The position numbers were made by a program, and so were the translations under genes. A model generated the notes under the pieces. The model saw only the letters and a program-made list of their open reading frames with translations, did not search any database and was not told the DNA's origin. DNA of 15,713 nt from an uncultured Bacilli bacterium (lineage in GTDB: Bacteria; Bacillota_I; Bacilli_A; RF39; UBA660): the NCBI GenBank assembly GCA_947630585.1, contig CANRIE010000088.1:1-15713 (forward strand). Direction: 5' to 3'. Below, in pieces: positions 1-6,972 of the stretch. The stretch's first letter is position 1. Each line of letters begins with the position of its first letter.

Positions 1-12
1 TCGATTTTTCAA

Positions 13-66
13 TTGCATTTACTTTTCTAATATATATCAAGCATTTACAAGTTGCATTTACTTTTC
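13..66. repeat. GCATTTAC short direct repeats downstream of ftsW
   Basis: The 15-mer TTGCATTTACTTTTC occurs exactly at 13-27 and 52-66. Its core GCATTTAC occurs a third time at 41-48. The core starts at 15, 41 and 54, so copies are spaced by multiples of 13 bases, with a degenerate unit at 28-40. The array lies just past the ftsW stop and may continue beyond the left edge. I see no convincing ftsW terminator in 1-93. The function is unknown; it could be a small repeat array or a remnant of a duplicated 3' region. Confidence 0.6.
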
Positions 67-93
67 CAATTCACCAAAATACACAAAAATACA

Positions 94-1206
94 TTATTTG
101 CTTGTTTTAGTCTCATAATCGATTCGTAAAACTATAGCAATACTTATAACTAAACTAAGTAAATATGATCCTCCATAAGATAGAAATGGTAATGGTACCC
201 CAGTTAAAGGCATTAAACCTAATAATCCTCCTAAATTAATTATTATATGAAGTAAAATATACCAAAATACCCCATAGCAAATTAAAGCCCCTTTTGAATC
301 TTTACTTCGTTTGGCAATTAAAAATATCCTCCATAAAACAATAAATAATAATATTAGTATTCCAATTGTTGTAACAAGTCCTAACTCTTCAACAATAATT
401 GCAAAGATAAAATCAGTATATGCCTCAGGTAAATATAAATATTTTTGCGTACTATTTCCAAGCCCTTTTCCAAATAATCCCCCATTATTAATTGCAATAT
501 AACCATTACACACTTGATTTCCCGTTGAATAAATTCTTGCACAAGGATTTAAAAAATTAAATCTTTCAATTTGTCTATCAAATAATAATTTAACTCCATT
601 ATTTAAAAGTAACAATAAGGATACTAAAACTATAGCTATTAATCCTATCGCACTATTTCTTTTAATTTTATTACTTATTGGTAACTCTAAAAACATAAAA
701 AACACAATTCCAAGATAAAGAAGAGTTGTTCCTAAATCTGGTTGAATAGCAATTAAAACGGCTATTCCTAAAGCCATCAATAAAGGAATACATACTAATT
801 GAACTTTATCACAATTACTTTTTTTACTATAATAACATCCAAAGTATACTATCGTTGCTACTTTTGCAAATTCACTAGGTTGAATCGTAAAAAGTCCAAA
901 GACGTTAAACCAACTTTTAGCATCATTTGAAACTTTACCATAAATTAATACCCCAACTAAAAGTCCAATTGATAAAATCATTGTAACAAAACCAATTCCA
1001 TAATAATATTTACTTTTTATCTTTAAAATAGCAAAAGAAAAGAATAAACTGCCAATTAGAAATATTAATTGTCTTATAAAGTAATTATATGGCGTTTTAT
1101 CATGCATATAACTAGTAACATTACTAGCCGAAAATATCATAATAAGACCTATAACTATTAATACAATAACACTTATAACTAACAATTTATCAAGTTTCTT
1201 TAGCAT
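94..1206 (-). CDS. ftsW: FtsW-type peptidoglycan glycosyltransferase (SEDS family)
   Basis: This is a 370-residue polytopic membrane protein of the SEDS family, which polymerises glycan strands from lipid II; FtsW acts at the septum and RodA along the side wall. Family signatures are visible: GLIMIFSAS in the first membrane segment, FTIQPSEFAK near residues 106-115, QPDLGTT near 155, GLFGKGLGNS near 242-251, PEAYTDFIF with the candidate catalytic Asp265, and PLTGVPLPFLSYGGS near the C-terminus. The YLPEA-TDFIFA pattern and the GLGNS-Q motif favour FtsW over RodA, but a sequence this short of context cannot exclude RodA. The start ATG follows an AAGGA Shine-Dalgarno at 1215-1220. Only 15 nt separate it from the cadherin-like gene upstream, so the two are almost certainly cotranscribed. 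No partner transpeptidase lies in the window. Confidence 0.9.
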   Translation of the reverse strand: MLKKLDKLLVISVIVLIVIGLIMIFSASNVTSYMHDKTPYNYFIRQLIFLIGSLFFSFAILKIKSKYYYGIGFVTMILSIGLLVGVLIYGKVSNDAKSWFNVFGLFTIQPSEFAKVATIVYFGCYYSKKSNCDKVQLVCIPLLMALGIAVLIAIQPDLGTTLLYLGIVFFMFLELPISNKIKRNSAIGLIAIVLVSLLLLLNNGVKLLFDRQIERFNFLNPCARIYSTGNQVCNGYIAINNGGLFGKGLGNSTQKYLYLPEAYTDFIFAIIVEELGLVTTIGILILLFIVLWRIFLIAKRSKDSKGALICYGVFWYILLHIIINLGGLLGLMPLTGVPLPFLSYGGSYLLSLVISIAIVLRIDYETKTSK

Positions 1207-1221
1207 AAAATCATTCCTTAT

Positions 1222-2664
1222 TTAAATAATATCTTCAATGTCATCACTAAGATTAGTATTAACACCTATATTTTCAAATTTCTTTTTTAATTCAATATCT
1301 TCTAAACTTTCATTTTCTTTTTTTACATCTTTATTTTTATCATTTTTCTTATTTTTATCATTTTTATTATCTTTATTTTTCTTATTTTTAAGTTGAATAA
1401 TTAGTAAAACTATAGCTGCTATAATTATTAAAACAATTGCAACAATAATAATAATTTTAGGGGTATTATTATTTTTTTCAACAACTACATCTTTTATAAT
1501 ATTAATTCGATAGACATTAGTTAATCCTGATGTATAAGTAACTCGAACTTTAACGATACTTCCATTTTCTAAATCCATATTACCAGTTACAATAACTGTT
1601 GCATCAGGACTTACCGTATCATAACTAATATCTAAAACATTAATATCCCCTATTTTTAAATCATATTCATATTTATCTTCTTTAAAATCTAATTTATATC
1701 CTGCAATATCTAATTTTTTTAGATTGGCAAGAGCTTTATCTTCTTGGTCTAATTTTTTTACCTTAATTGTATAAACTTTAGTGTTCCCGTCATTTGTAAC
1801 TGTTATCGTGATTGTATTTTCCCCTATTTGTAAAGTATTAGGTTTATCAATTTTAACCTCAGCTTTAACATCAGTAGGAGTTGCTGTTATATCTAAATCA
1901 TCAACATTTTTTAAAACTGTTATTTCATAATTAGTTACATCTTTAGAAAAATCAATGTCATAATTTTCAATTTTTATATCTTTTAAAGTTGCATCTTCTT
2001 CTTCTCTTCTAGTAACTGTAATAACGTAAGTTACAACATCACCTGACTCTGGTATAACTTTAATTCTAATTTCTTTAGAATCTTCTGTCATATCATAAGT
2101 TAATTTATTATTTTTAGCATTTTCAATTTTAGATTTACTATCATTAGGAATTGCTTCAACTTCTAATTTCGTTGATGCAAAACTAACTGTTGCATCATAT
2201 CTTGTAACACCACTTTTTAATGCTAATTCTTCTCCATTTATGGTAACTTTCTTTAAAGTTGCATCACTTGATTTTTCTTTTTTCGTGATTGTAATTACAT
2301 AGTCTCTAGTTTTTCCATCTTCGGCTTCAATTGTAACTTCAACCTTAGTTTCTTTATCATCAAGAGTAACTTCTTTAGGCCCTTTTTTAACTTTAGCTTT
2401 AGAAGATGATAAATTATAAGAAATTTCGGCTTTAGTTACACTACTATCTACTTCAACTTGAATTTGGTTAGTATCATCACAGACAATTGTTTGACTATTT
2501 ATAGTTACACTGGTTAATTTATTATCACTACTTTTCTCATTTTCAGTTTCACTTTCTGATCCACTACCACTAGTATCATCACCATTATCAGGAGCTGCAT
2601 AAACATTGATGTTTAATCCTAATATCAATAATAATATTAATGCTATTTTACTTATTTTTTTCAT
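1222..2664 (-). CDS. Secreted, membrane-anchored cadherin-like beta-sandwich repeat protein
   Basis: The protein has 480 residues. The start is placed at ATG 2664 because AGAGGTG (2668-2674) lies just before it; an upstream GTG at 2670 would overlap this site. Residues 1-24 form a signal peptide (MKKISKIALILLLILG) ending in VYAAP, with a likely cut after VYA. A short acidic Ser/Gly/Glu linker follows. Four repeats of about 80-90 residues begin LTSVTIN, LKKVTING, LKDIKIEN and LKKLDIAG and end in a strand such as YVITITK or YTIKVKK, typical of the cadherin-like beta-sandwich family (PF12733). A membrane helix near 402-424 (IIIIVAIVLIII) precedes a Lys/Asn-rich cytoplasmic tail ending in an acidic segment. 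The bulk is therefore outside the cell, with a tail of about 55 residues inside. It heads an operon with ftsW, suggesting a wall- or division-linked role; that role is inference. Confidence 0.85.
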   Translation of the reverse strand: MKKISKIALILLLILGLNINVYAAPDNGDDTSGSGSESETENEKSSDNKLTSVTINSQTIVCDDTNQIQVEVDSSVTKAEISYNLSSSKAKVKKGPKEVTLDDKETKVEVTIEAEDGKTRDYVITITKKEKSSDATLKKVTINGEELALKSGVTRYDATVSFASTKLEVEAIPNDSKSKIENAKNNKLTYDMTEDSKEIRIKVIPESGDVVTYVITVTRREEEDATLKDIKIENYDIDFSKDVTNYEITVLKNVDDLDITATPTDVKAEVKIDKPNTLQIGENTITITVTNDGNTKVYTIKVKKLDQEDKALANLKKLDIAGYKLDFKEDKYEYDLKIGDINVLDISYDTVSPDATVIVTGNMDLENGSIVKVRVTYTSGLTNVYRINIIKDVVVEKNNNTPKIIIIVAIVLIIIAAIVLLIIQLKNKKNKDNKNDKNKKNDKNKDVKKENESLEDIELKKKFENIGVNTNLSDDIEDII

Positions 2665-2687
2665 ACACACCTCTATAATATATTAAC

Positions 2688-2716
2688 ATTATAGCAAAAA
2701 AAAGAATGAATTTCAA
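2688..2716 (-). promoter_or_regulatory. Promoter of the cadherin-like/ftsW operon
   Basis: On the minus strand TTGAAA (2711-2716) and TATAAT (2688-2693) are separated by exactly 17 bases. The predicted start of transcription, near 2681, gives a leader of about 17 nt that contains the AGAGGTG ribosome site. The -35 box sits in the loop of the terminator hairpin of the upstream operon, and the spacer holds that terminator's U-tract. Confidence 0.75.
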
Positions 2717-2726
2717 TATCATTCTT
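2696..2726 (-). terminator. Rho-independent terminator of the repeat-protein/NAGPA operon
   Basis: On the minus strand AAGAATGA (2719-2726) pairs perfectly with TCATTCTT (2702-2709) across a 9-nt loop and runs into eight T residues (2696-2703). It begins 10 nt past the stop of the NAGPA-family gene. It physically overlaps the next promoter. Confidence 0.85.
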
Positions 2727-2735
2727 CACTTTTTC

Positions 2736-3746
2736 TTATTTACTAGGAATTAAGGCAAATCCAGTTACAACTCTTCTTCCTCCAGCAACTGTTTGTCCAA
2801 AGACATTTTTAGGATTATTTATTAGTTTGTTGTTAATAACAAGTTGGGTTGATGTTCCTCCATCTAAATTAGCAGCATTATAAGCACCATATAATTCTAA
2901 TGTATCAATTACTTCTTTCATCGTTGGTCCACTTCCATGGGTACCTTCTGTTACTAAGAACATGATAACTCCATCTTTTCTTTGAGCAATGGCAACACGG
3001 GCTGCTCTATCATACCCACCAGCTGAGGTTTGATATTTAATACTTTCGCCGTTAACAATTAGGAATGGTCCAAATTGTAATCCATCACGCATTCCCATTT
3101 CAACTGCCTCTTCACCGGTTGCATTAATAAGCAACAATTTATTTTCATCAGTTATTCCAATTATATCAGCTTTATAATTAATAGGAGCCCAAATAACTTT
3201 ACCATCTTTGATAACATAGCCAAGCGGAGTATCACTTCCCCATCCATCAGGATCAGCAAAACCTCCTCCATTAATGCAAACAATCCCTCCTTCTCGTTTA
3301 CACATATTTAAAACGCTTTCTTGTCCATTACCAGTATTAAACTTTTGACTACTAATTAATCTAACATTTTCAGGATTATAAATAGCAACTAAATGAGCAT
3401 CATACTTACCAACTTTAACTTTTAAATATTTATAATCATCATTATCTTTATCTCTTTTTAAAATTGCTTCATCATATTCATTATCATAACTATCTTTTTC
3501 GCCTGTATCAATTACAATATCATCTAAATTAACATCATCAGTAACTGGTATATAACGATTTAAATCCATTATTTTTTGAACAGTTTTTTCACTATAAAAA
3601 GTATAAGCTATATATTGATGACTCTTAGTAACCATTGCTGTATTAACTAAAGTATTTCTAAAGTCTTCAAATGGTCCATAGAATAATACAAAACATCCAA
3701 TAACCAAGATATCAACGATTAAAAAGAATATGGTTGATTTTCTCAT
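2736..3746 (-). CDS. Membrane-anchored phosphodiester glycosidase (NAGPA) family protein
   Basis: This 336-residue protein has an N-terminal membrane helix (about residues 5-25, FFLIVDILVIGCFVLFYG) and an external C-terminal domain of the phosphodiester glycosidase / NAGPA family (PF09992). Family-type motifs are CINGGGF (157-163), LQFGPFLIVNG, RAARVAIAQRKDG and NLDGGTS (293-299). The Asn and Asp of these motifs are the conserved active-site-region residues. The family includes enzymes that remove sugar phosphodiester caps, and bacterial members are often wall-associated; the substrate here is unknown. The start is supported by GGAGGT 6 nt upstream. The gene begins 1 nt after the upstream repeat-protein gene ends, so the pair is one operon, and a strong terminator follows. 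The 70-residue stretch after the membrane helix is not recognised. Confidence 0.88.
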   Translation of the reverse strand: MRKSTIFFLIVDILVIGCFVLFYGPFEDFRNTLVNTAMVTKSHQYIAYTFYSEKTVQKIMDLNRYIPVTDDVNLDDIVIDTGEKDSYDNEYDEAILKRDKDNDDYKYLKVKVGKYDAHLVAIYNPENVRLISSQKFNTGNGQESVLNMCKREGGIVCINGGGFADPDGWGSDTPLGYVIKDGKVIWAPINYKADIIGITDENKLLLINATGEEAVEMGMRDGLQFGPFLIVNGESIKYQTSAGGYDRAARVAIAQRKDGVIMFLVTEGTHGSGPTMKEVIDTLELYGAYNAANLDGGTSTQLVINNKLINNPKNVFGQTVAGGRRVVTGFALIPSK

Positions 3747-3747
3747 A

Positions 3748-5007
3748 CTATACCTCCACTATAAATGGTGCTAATTTACTACCATTACCACTTATTATAT
3801 TTAAATCTTTACTAATTCCAAGACAAGGTCTTACATTTCTTTTAACATTAACCCTACTTGATACTAAAGATCCATTATATAAATAAATATTTGAATCTAA
3901 CGTATCACTTAAAAAGTAACTTTTTAAACTGCTATTAAATTTAAAGTCATCATCACTTAATATTCCAACTTTAGATTTAACTCCATTAAAATCTACTTCT
4001 TTTAATAATTTAGAAAAACTAAGACTATCTAAATAATCTTTTTCTAAATAGGTTTTTAAACTTGAATTACTATATTCATTAGTATCATTATCAAATATTC
4101 TTGATTGAAGTAAAGTATCACTTTCTATTTTATAATAATCTTCACCAACTTCATATATAATATAAAGAGAATCATTAATATCTAAATAGGTTCCAACTCC
4201 AACTTCTTCTCCCCCACTTGCAATTTTATAAGGATTTTCTCGTTTTCCTTCACCACTTATTAAAATAACATTGTTTTTTAAAGTTAGAACTGGTTTAATT
4301 CCATATCTTTCACTTGGAGTATCACTTGCTAAAGTTGCTCCATTTGTATGCCATACTTTTGATTCGGTTTCATTATAAAGCCATAAGTATTCAGAATCTT
4401 TTACTAAATAAGTTTTATTATCAACTAAACTATTTAAGATATCTGTTATTCCAAGCAATCTCACATAATCATCATTTGTATATTTCTCACAACTAGCCTC
4501 ATTTACTTTATCAACTTTAACTTCACATAAAATTGGTTTTTCAAGAATTTTTTCATCGATTATACTTAAAACTTTATTATTTAAATATTCATGAATACTT
4601 GATTTGTTATATTCTATATATTCTTTATTATAAGGTAATTTATTAATATACTCGTCTAAGACAACATCAATTGTTTTATCAGCATTAACTTTCATAATTC
4701 TAAATAACATATTATTAATTAAAACATAATTGTTAACATTTTCTCCTTTATAAATATAGTTAGCATTATTAACATATACTCCTTCGCCTTCATATACAAC
4801 TTGAGATTTACTTGTAATGGCATTAGCAAGAGTCATTAAAGTTTCACCATTTTCAGCTTTGGGATTAAAAACTTTATAATATTTAACTAACCTAGATCCA
4901 TAAAATATGCAACAACCTAATATAAAAATTATACTTACTATACAAAATCCTGTTTGTATTTTTGGCTTTATCATTTTTTTTCTCTTTTTCGTTTTTGACT
5001 TCTTCAT
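3748..5007 (-). CDS. Single-pass surface protein with two repeats ending in a KPVLTL-type motif
   Basis: This 419-residue protein has a very basic N-terminus (MKKSKTKKRKK), a membrane helix at about 19-38 (GFCIVSIIFILGCCIFYGS) and an external remainder. Two halves end in a similar pattern: GIKPVLTLKNNVILISGEG followed by NPYKI near residue 265, and NVRPCLGISKDLNIISGNG followed by APFIVEV at the C-terminus. The pattern resembles Firmicutes surface domains of the DUF6273 kind, but the match is from memory and only moderate. One Cys pair (PILC and EASC) in the first half might form a disulphide. The start follows GAGGAG at 5 nt, about 19 nt after the predicted transcription start. Coupling to the NAGPA-family gene (1-nt gap) suggests the two act together at the surface. 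The biochemical function is unknown. Confidence 0.7.
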   Translation of the reverse strand: MKKSKTKKRKKMIKPKIQTGFCIVSIIFILGCCIFYGSRLVKYYKVFNPKAENGETLMTLANAITSKSQVVYEGEGVYVNNANYIYKGENVNNYVLINNMLFRIMKVNADKTIDVVLDEYINKLPYNKEYIEYNKSSIHEYLNNKVLSIIDEKILEKPILCEVKVDKVNEASCEKYTNDDYVRLLGITDILNSLVDNKTYLVKDSEYLWLYNETESKVWHTNGATLASDTPSERYGIKPVLTLKNNVILISGEGKRENPYKIASGGEEVGVGTYLDINDSLYIIYEVGEDYYKIESDTLLQSRIFDNDTNEYSNSSLKTYLEKDYLDSLSFSKLLKEVDFNGVKSKVGILSDDDFKFNSSLKSYFLSDTLDSNIYLYNGSLVSSRVNVKRNVRPCLGISKDLNIISGNGSKLAPFIVEV

Positions 5008-5032
5008 ATATACTCCTCAATTCTATAATAAG

Positions 5033-5061
5033 ATTATACAAAATTATTAGTAATTTTTCAA
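5033..5061 (-). promoter_or_regulatory. Promoter of the repeat-protein/NAGPA operon
   Basis: TTGAAA (5056-5061) and TATAAT (5033-5038) on the minus strand are 17 bases apart. Transcription would start near 5026, about 19 nt before ATG 5007, with GAGGAG in between. The spacing and 11 of 12 consensus bases make this a strong housekeeping-type promoter. Confidence 0.8.
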
Positions 5062-5145
5062 GTAGTTATGAAAAACTTAAGTTAAACTTCTTAAAACTAT
5101 TTTTTTATCAATAATTAGTTTGTATTACTATAATATTAATATTTC

Positions 5146-5177
5146 AAAAAAAGTTAGATTATCAAAACTCTAACTTT
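5146..5177 (-). terminator. Terminator at the end of the broken nuclease gene
   Basis: AAAGTTAGA (5169-5177, read on the minus strand) pairs perfectly over 9 bp with TCTAACTTT (5150-5158) around a 10-nt loop, then continues into seven T residues (5146-5152). The hairpin overlaps the last codons and stop of the pseudogene frame. Confidence 0.85.
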
Positions 5178-5764
5178 CCATTTTAAATTATTTTTTTTGC
5201 TATTTTCATTAATAATTTGTTCAACTTCAGGAATAGTCAATTTACTAGCATTAGAAATGATATCAAGAGATACACCTTGATTATAAAAACTTATAACCAT
5301 TTTTGGAGGACTCCAATTTAAATTAACGAGAATTCCTCTTACAGGCTTAACATAAACTTTTTTCTTATTTTTATTAATTTTGATATCTCTATCATAATAA
5401 GAAGATAGTAAGTTAATTGCATAAGCAATACTTTTAATGGGATTATCATAGTAGTTATTGTTTAATTCAAGTAAAATAAATTTTCCGTTCTTTTGTTCAA
5501 TAAGCAAATCAACATATTTACTTCTTTCTTTTTTCCGAACTCTAACTAATCTGTTTTCTGGAATAAATACTTTACCATGAATATCTTCTATAGAGCATTC
5601 AAGTATTTCTTTTGCAATCCATTAGGTTGTAGACATATCATGAGAATTAAATAAATCATGAAATAGTCTATCATCTTTGACTTGTATATTTCGTTGTTCT
5701 CTAAATCCGAAGTATCGACAAAATCATTTATGTCATTTTCTTCATTCATTTTTTCTTGTAACAT
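5154..5764 (-). pseudogene. Broken Rpn/PD-(D/E)XK-type nuclease (transposase-like) gene
   Basis: An intact promoter, AGGAGG (5770-5775) and ATG (5764) lead into MLQEKMNEENDINDFVDTSD. The homology-like continuation then lies in another frame: VKDDRLFHDLFNSHDMSTT, a TAA at 5622-5624, then in the same frame WIAKEILECSIEDIHGK and onward to residues ending KVRVLII at 5154. At least one frameshift (between about 5720 and 5630) and one nonsense change are needed. RSKYVDLLIEQ followed by GKFILLELNNN gives the Asp...Glu-Leu-Asn spacing of a PD-(D/E)XK core, and the tail ISNASKLTIPEVEQII resembles the C-terminal helices of Rpn-family (recombination-promoting nuclease) proteins. At about 200 residues the reconstructed protein is short for the family, so an internal deletion is also likely. 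The family name rests on motif memory; the broken reading frame is directly visible. Confidence 0.75.
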
Positions 5765-5817
5765 TATAACCTCCTTGTATTCTCGAAAAAACAAATGTTA
5801 ACCGATCAACAAAGAAC

Positions 5818-5846
5818 ACTATAACATAGATTGCAAAATATGTCAA
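5818..5846 (-). promoter_or_regulatory. Promoter of the broken nuclease gene
   Basis: TTGACA (5841-5846) and TATAGT (5818-5823) are 17 bases apart on the minus strand. Transcription would start near 5811, about 47 nt before ATG 5764. The -35 box is one arm of an imperfect palindrome at 5841-5862. Confidence 0.75.
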
Positions 5847-5876
5847 ATTTCGTAAATTGACATTTTGTAGACAAAA
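5841..5876. promoter_or_regulatory. Two adjacent palindromes overlapping the -35 region (possible operator)
   Basis: Positions 5841-5862 form a 22-bp imperfect palindrome with outer arms TGTCAA and TTGACA; 9 of 11 pairs match. Immediately next to it, 5863-5876 is a perfect palindrome TTTTGT-AG-ACAAAA. The first covers the -35 box of the nuclease promoter, a position suited to repressor binding. No regulator gene is nearby, so the operator role is inference. Confidence 0.35.
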
Positions 5877-6027
5877 ACTATTTAAATCGCCAAATTGAGA
5901 AGAAAAATGGATTCAATTTGCCGAATTAACCCCTAAAAAGAGGATCATTTTTCCAAATTGCTAGTGATTTTTTTACAAAAATTCAAAAAAAATTTTTTTC
6001 AGCCTCAAATCGTGATTTTGTTAAATC
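5877..6027. other. Non-coding stretch with repeated CAATTTG heptamers
   Basis: This stretch between the RNA terminator and the palindromes has no reading frame with a ribosome site. The heptamer CAATTTG or its complement occurs at 5891-5897, 5914-5920 and 5954-5960; the first two form an inverted pair 16 nt apart. GATTT and AAATC flank a short loop near 6014-6027. I recognise nothing further here. Confidence 0.4.
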
Positions 6028-6091
6028 AAAAAAAGACTACTAATCTAGTTAATAGCCTATTCTTTACCTTATGTTATGATTAATTAGTAGT
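6028..6091 (-). terminator. Terminator helix of the structured RNA
   Basis: ACTACTAAT (6083-6091, minus strand) pairs perfectly with ATTAGTAGT (6036-6044), followed by C and seven T residues (6028-6034). The enclosed 38 nt are long for a terminator loop but contain partial extra pairing (TTAAT with ATTAA). The T-run orientation fixes the strand as minus. Confidence 0.7.
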
Positions 6092-6265
6092 TTCCTAATA
6101 ATTAAGTTAATTTTGTAATAAATTCCATTACTTTAAAAATTAACTTTCATAACAATAAGTTAATCACCTCCAATTATAAGTCGTATTCTATATTTAATAT
6201 AGTGAGTTAAATACAACTAATTAGATTATAGTTCTTTAAGAACTATTTAACTTATCAATGGACTC
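6028..6265 (-). ncRNA. Putative standalone structured RNA of about 240 nt
   Basis: A promoter at 6272-6300 and a terminator ending at 6028 bracket a transcript with no credible reading frame. In transcript order the visible helices are:
- P1, ATAAGTTAA (6247-6255) with TTAACTTAT (6155-6163), 9 bp
- P2 inside it, ATAGTTC-type arms at 6228-6236 and 6238-6246
- P3 inside it, CTATAT/ATATAG at 6188-6193 and 6197-6202
- P4, AAGTTAATTTT (6136-6146) with AAAATTAACTT (6104-6114), 11 perfect bp with a nested 5-bp GTAAT/ATTAC helix
- the terminator helix
P1-P3 would form a three-way junction. A perfect GGAGGTGAT sequence (6163-6171) directly abuts the P1 3' strand, yet the nearest ATG (6150) is too far away and opens only MKVNF. 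It fits no RNA family I recognise. A decayed small gene with its leader is the main alternative. Confidence 0.55.
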
Positions 6266-6271
6266 AAGTAT

Positions 6272-6300
6272 ATTATAGTATAAACTTCAAATTTTGACAA
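6272..6300 (-). promoter_or_regulatory. Promoter of the structured RNA
   Basis: TTGTCA (6295-6300) and TATAAT (6272-6277) lie 17 bases apart on the minus strand, matching 11 of 12 consensus bases. It sits only about 35 nt after the stop of the P-II-like gene. No reading frame with a proper ribosome site follows within 450 nt, so the product is likely RNA. Confidence 0.75.
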
Positions 6301-6333
6301 TTTATTTAATTAAATTTTTTTCAAGTTTACACA

Positions 6334-6969
6334 TTAATTGACATCATTTAAACCTAAAACTTTATCAATAGGTAAAGATATAAGTAATCCTCTAGCCTCC
6401 GTTTTAATTCCAGCAAGTTTAGTAATTTCTGTCATTACTTTTTTAGTTATATCTTTACTAACAATATTTAAAACAATATCTTTTTCAGGTTCAATTGCTA
6501 AATCCATAAAAACCGTTCTACTACTTCCAAGACTTCTTCCACTTATAACGGTTCCTCCTGTGCAGCCTTTAGATTTAGCTGCTTGCATAACTAAATCACT
6601 ATAACCTTCTTTAACAATTGTTATAATTAATTCATAATCAACTTCTCTATTTTCCACTATCTCACCTACATTATAACTATCACTTATAAATTTACTTCCC
6701 ATATTAAGGCTTATTGTAAAACCTATTCCCTTTCCAATTTCTTTAATTTTTAATTTATTATCTAATTCTTTAAATATTATATCTTCAAGATTATCAGGAA
6801 TAATTGAAAAGTATAAACTTTTTTTTACTTCATCTAGTCCTAAATATTGTAATAAACTACTTGATGCCGTTCCACTTCCATAAGTCATAGCATTATATAT
6901 TAATTTATGTTTTTTAAATAAACTTTTTAATTTTTTTTCATCATTAAAAATAATTACTAATAATTTCAT
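6334..6969 (-). CDS. Tandem-domain P-II (GlnB)-like protein
   Basis: P-II proteins are small trimeric sensors, usually about 112 residues, that bind ATP/ADP and 2-oxoglutarate and control transporters or enzymes. This 211-residue protein appears to hold two such folds. The C-terminal half (about 108-211) shows the clearer pattern: YELIITIVKEG, KGCTGGTVISGRSLG, LAIEPEKDIVLNIVSKD and EARGLLISLPIDKVLGL. The N-terminal half (MKLLVIIFNDE, YGSGTASSSLLQYLG, KSLYFSIIPDN) is a diverged copy. The T-loop is not of the GlnB uridylylation type. AGGTGAT lies just before ATG 6969, and the gene starts 3 nt after the DUF1538 gene ends. P-II genes beside DUF1538 genes are a known arrangement, so it probably regulates that membrane protein. 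The ligand is unknown. No terminator is visible before the RNA promoter. Confidence 0.8.
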   Translation of the reverse strand: MKLLVIIFNDEKKLKSLFKKHKLIYNAMTYGSGTASSSLLQYLGLDEVKKSLYFSIIPDNLEDIIFKELDNKLKIKEIGKGIGFTISLNMGSKFISDSYNVGEIVENREVDYELIITIVKEGYSDLVMQAAKSKGCTGGTVISGRSLGSSRTVFMDLAIEPEKDIVLNIVSKDITKKVMTEITKLAGIKTEARGLLISLPIDKVLGLNDVN

Positions 6970-6972
6970 AAA

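Noticed and set aside
5588..5794. Intact 68-residue gene in this region
   Set aside because: Its second half (KMIDYFMIYLILMICLQPNG) is the out-of-frame reading of the nuclease segment KDDRLFHDLFNSHDM; only its first ~20 codons belong to the broken gene.
5877..6027. CRISPR array or insertion-element ends
   Set aside because: The repeated unit is only 7 bases, spacing is irregular and no transposase or cas gene is adjacent.
6136..6150. Small gene starting at ATG 6150 behind GGAGGTGAT
   Set aside because: The frame is only MKVNF, and the distance from the ribosome site to the ATG is about twice the usual value.
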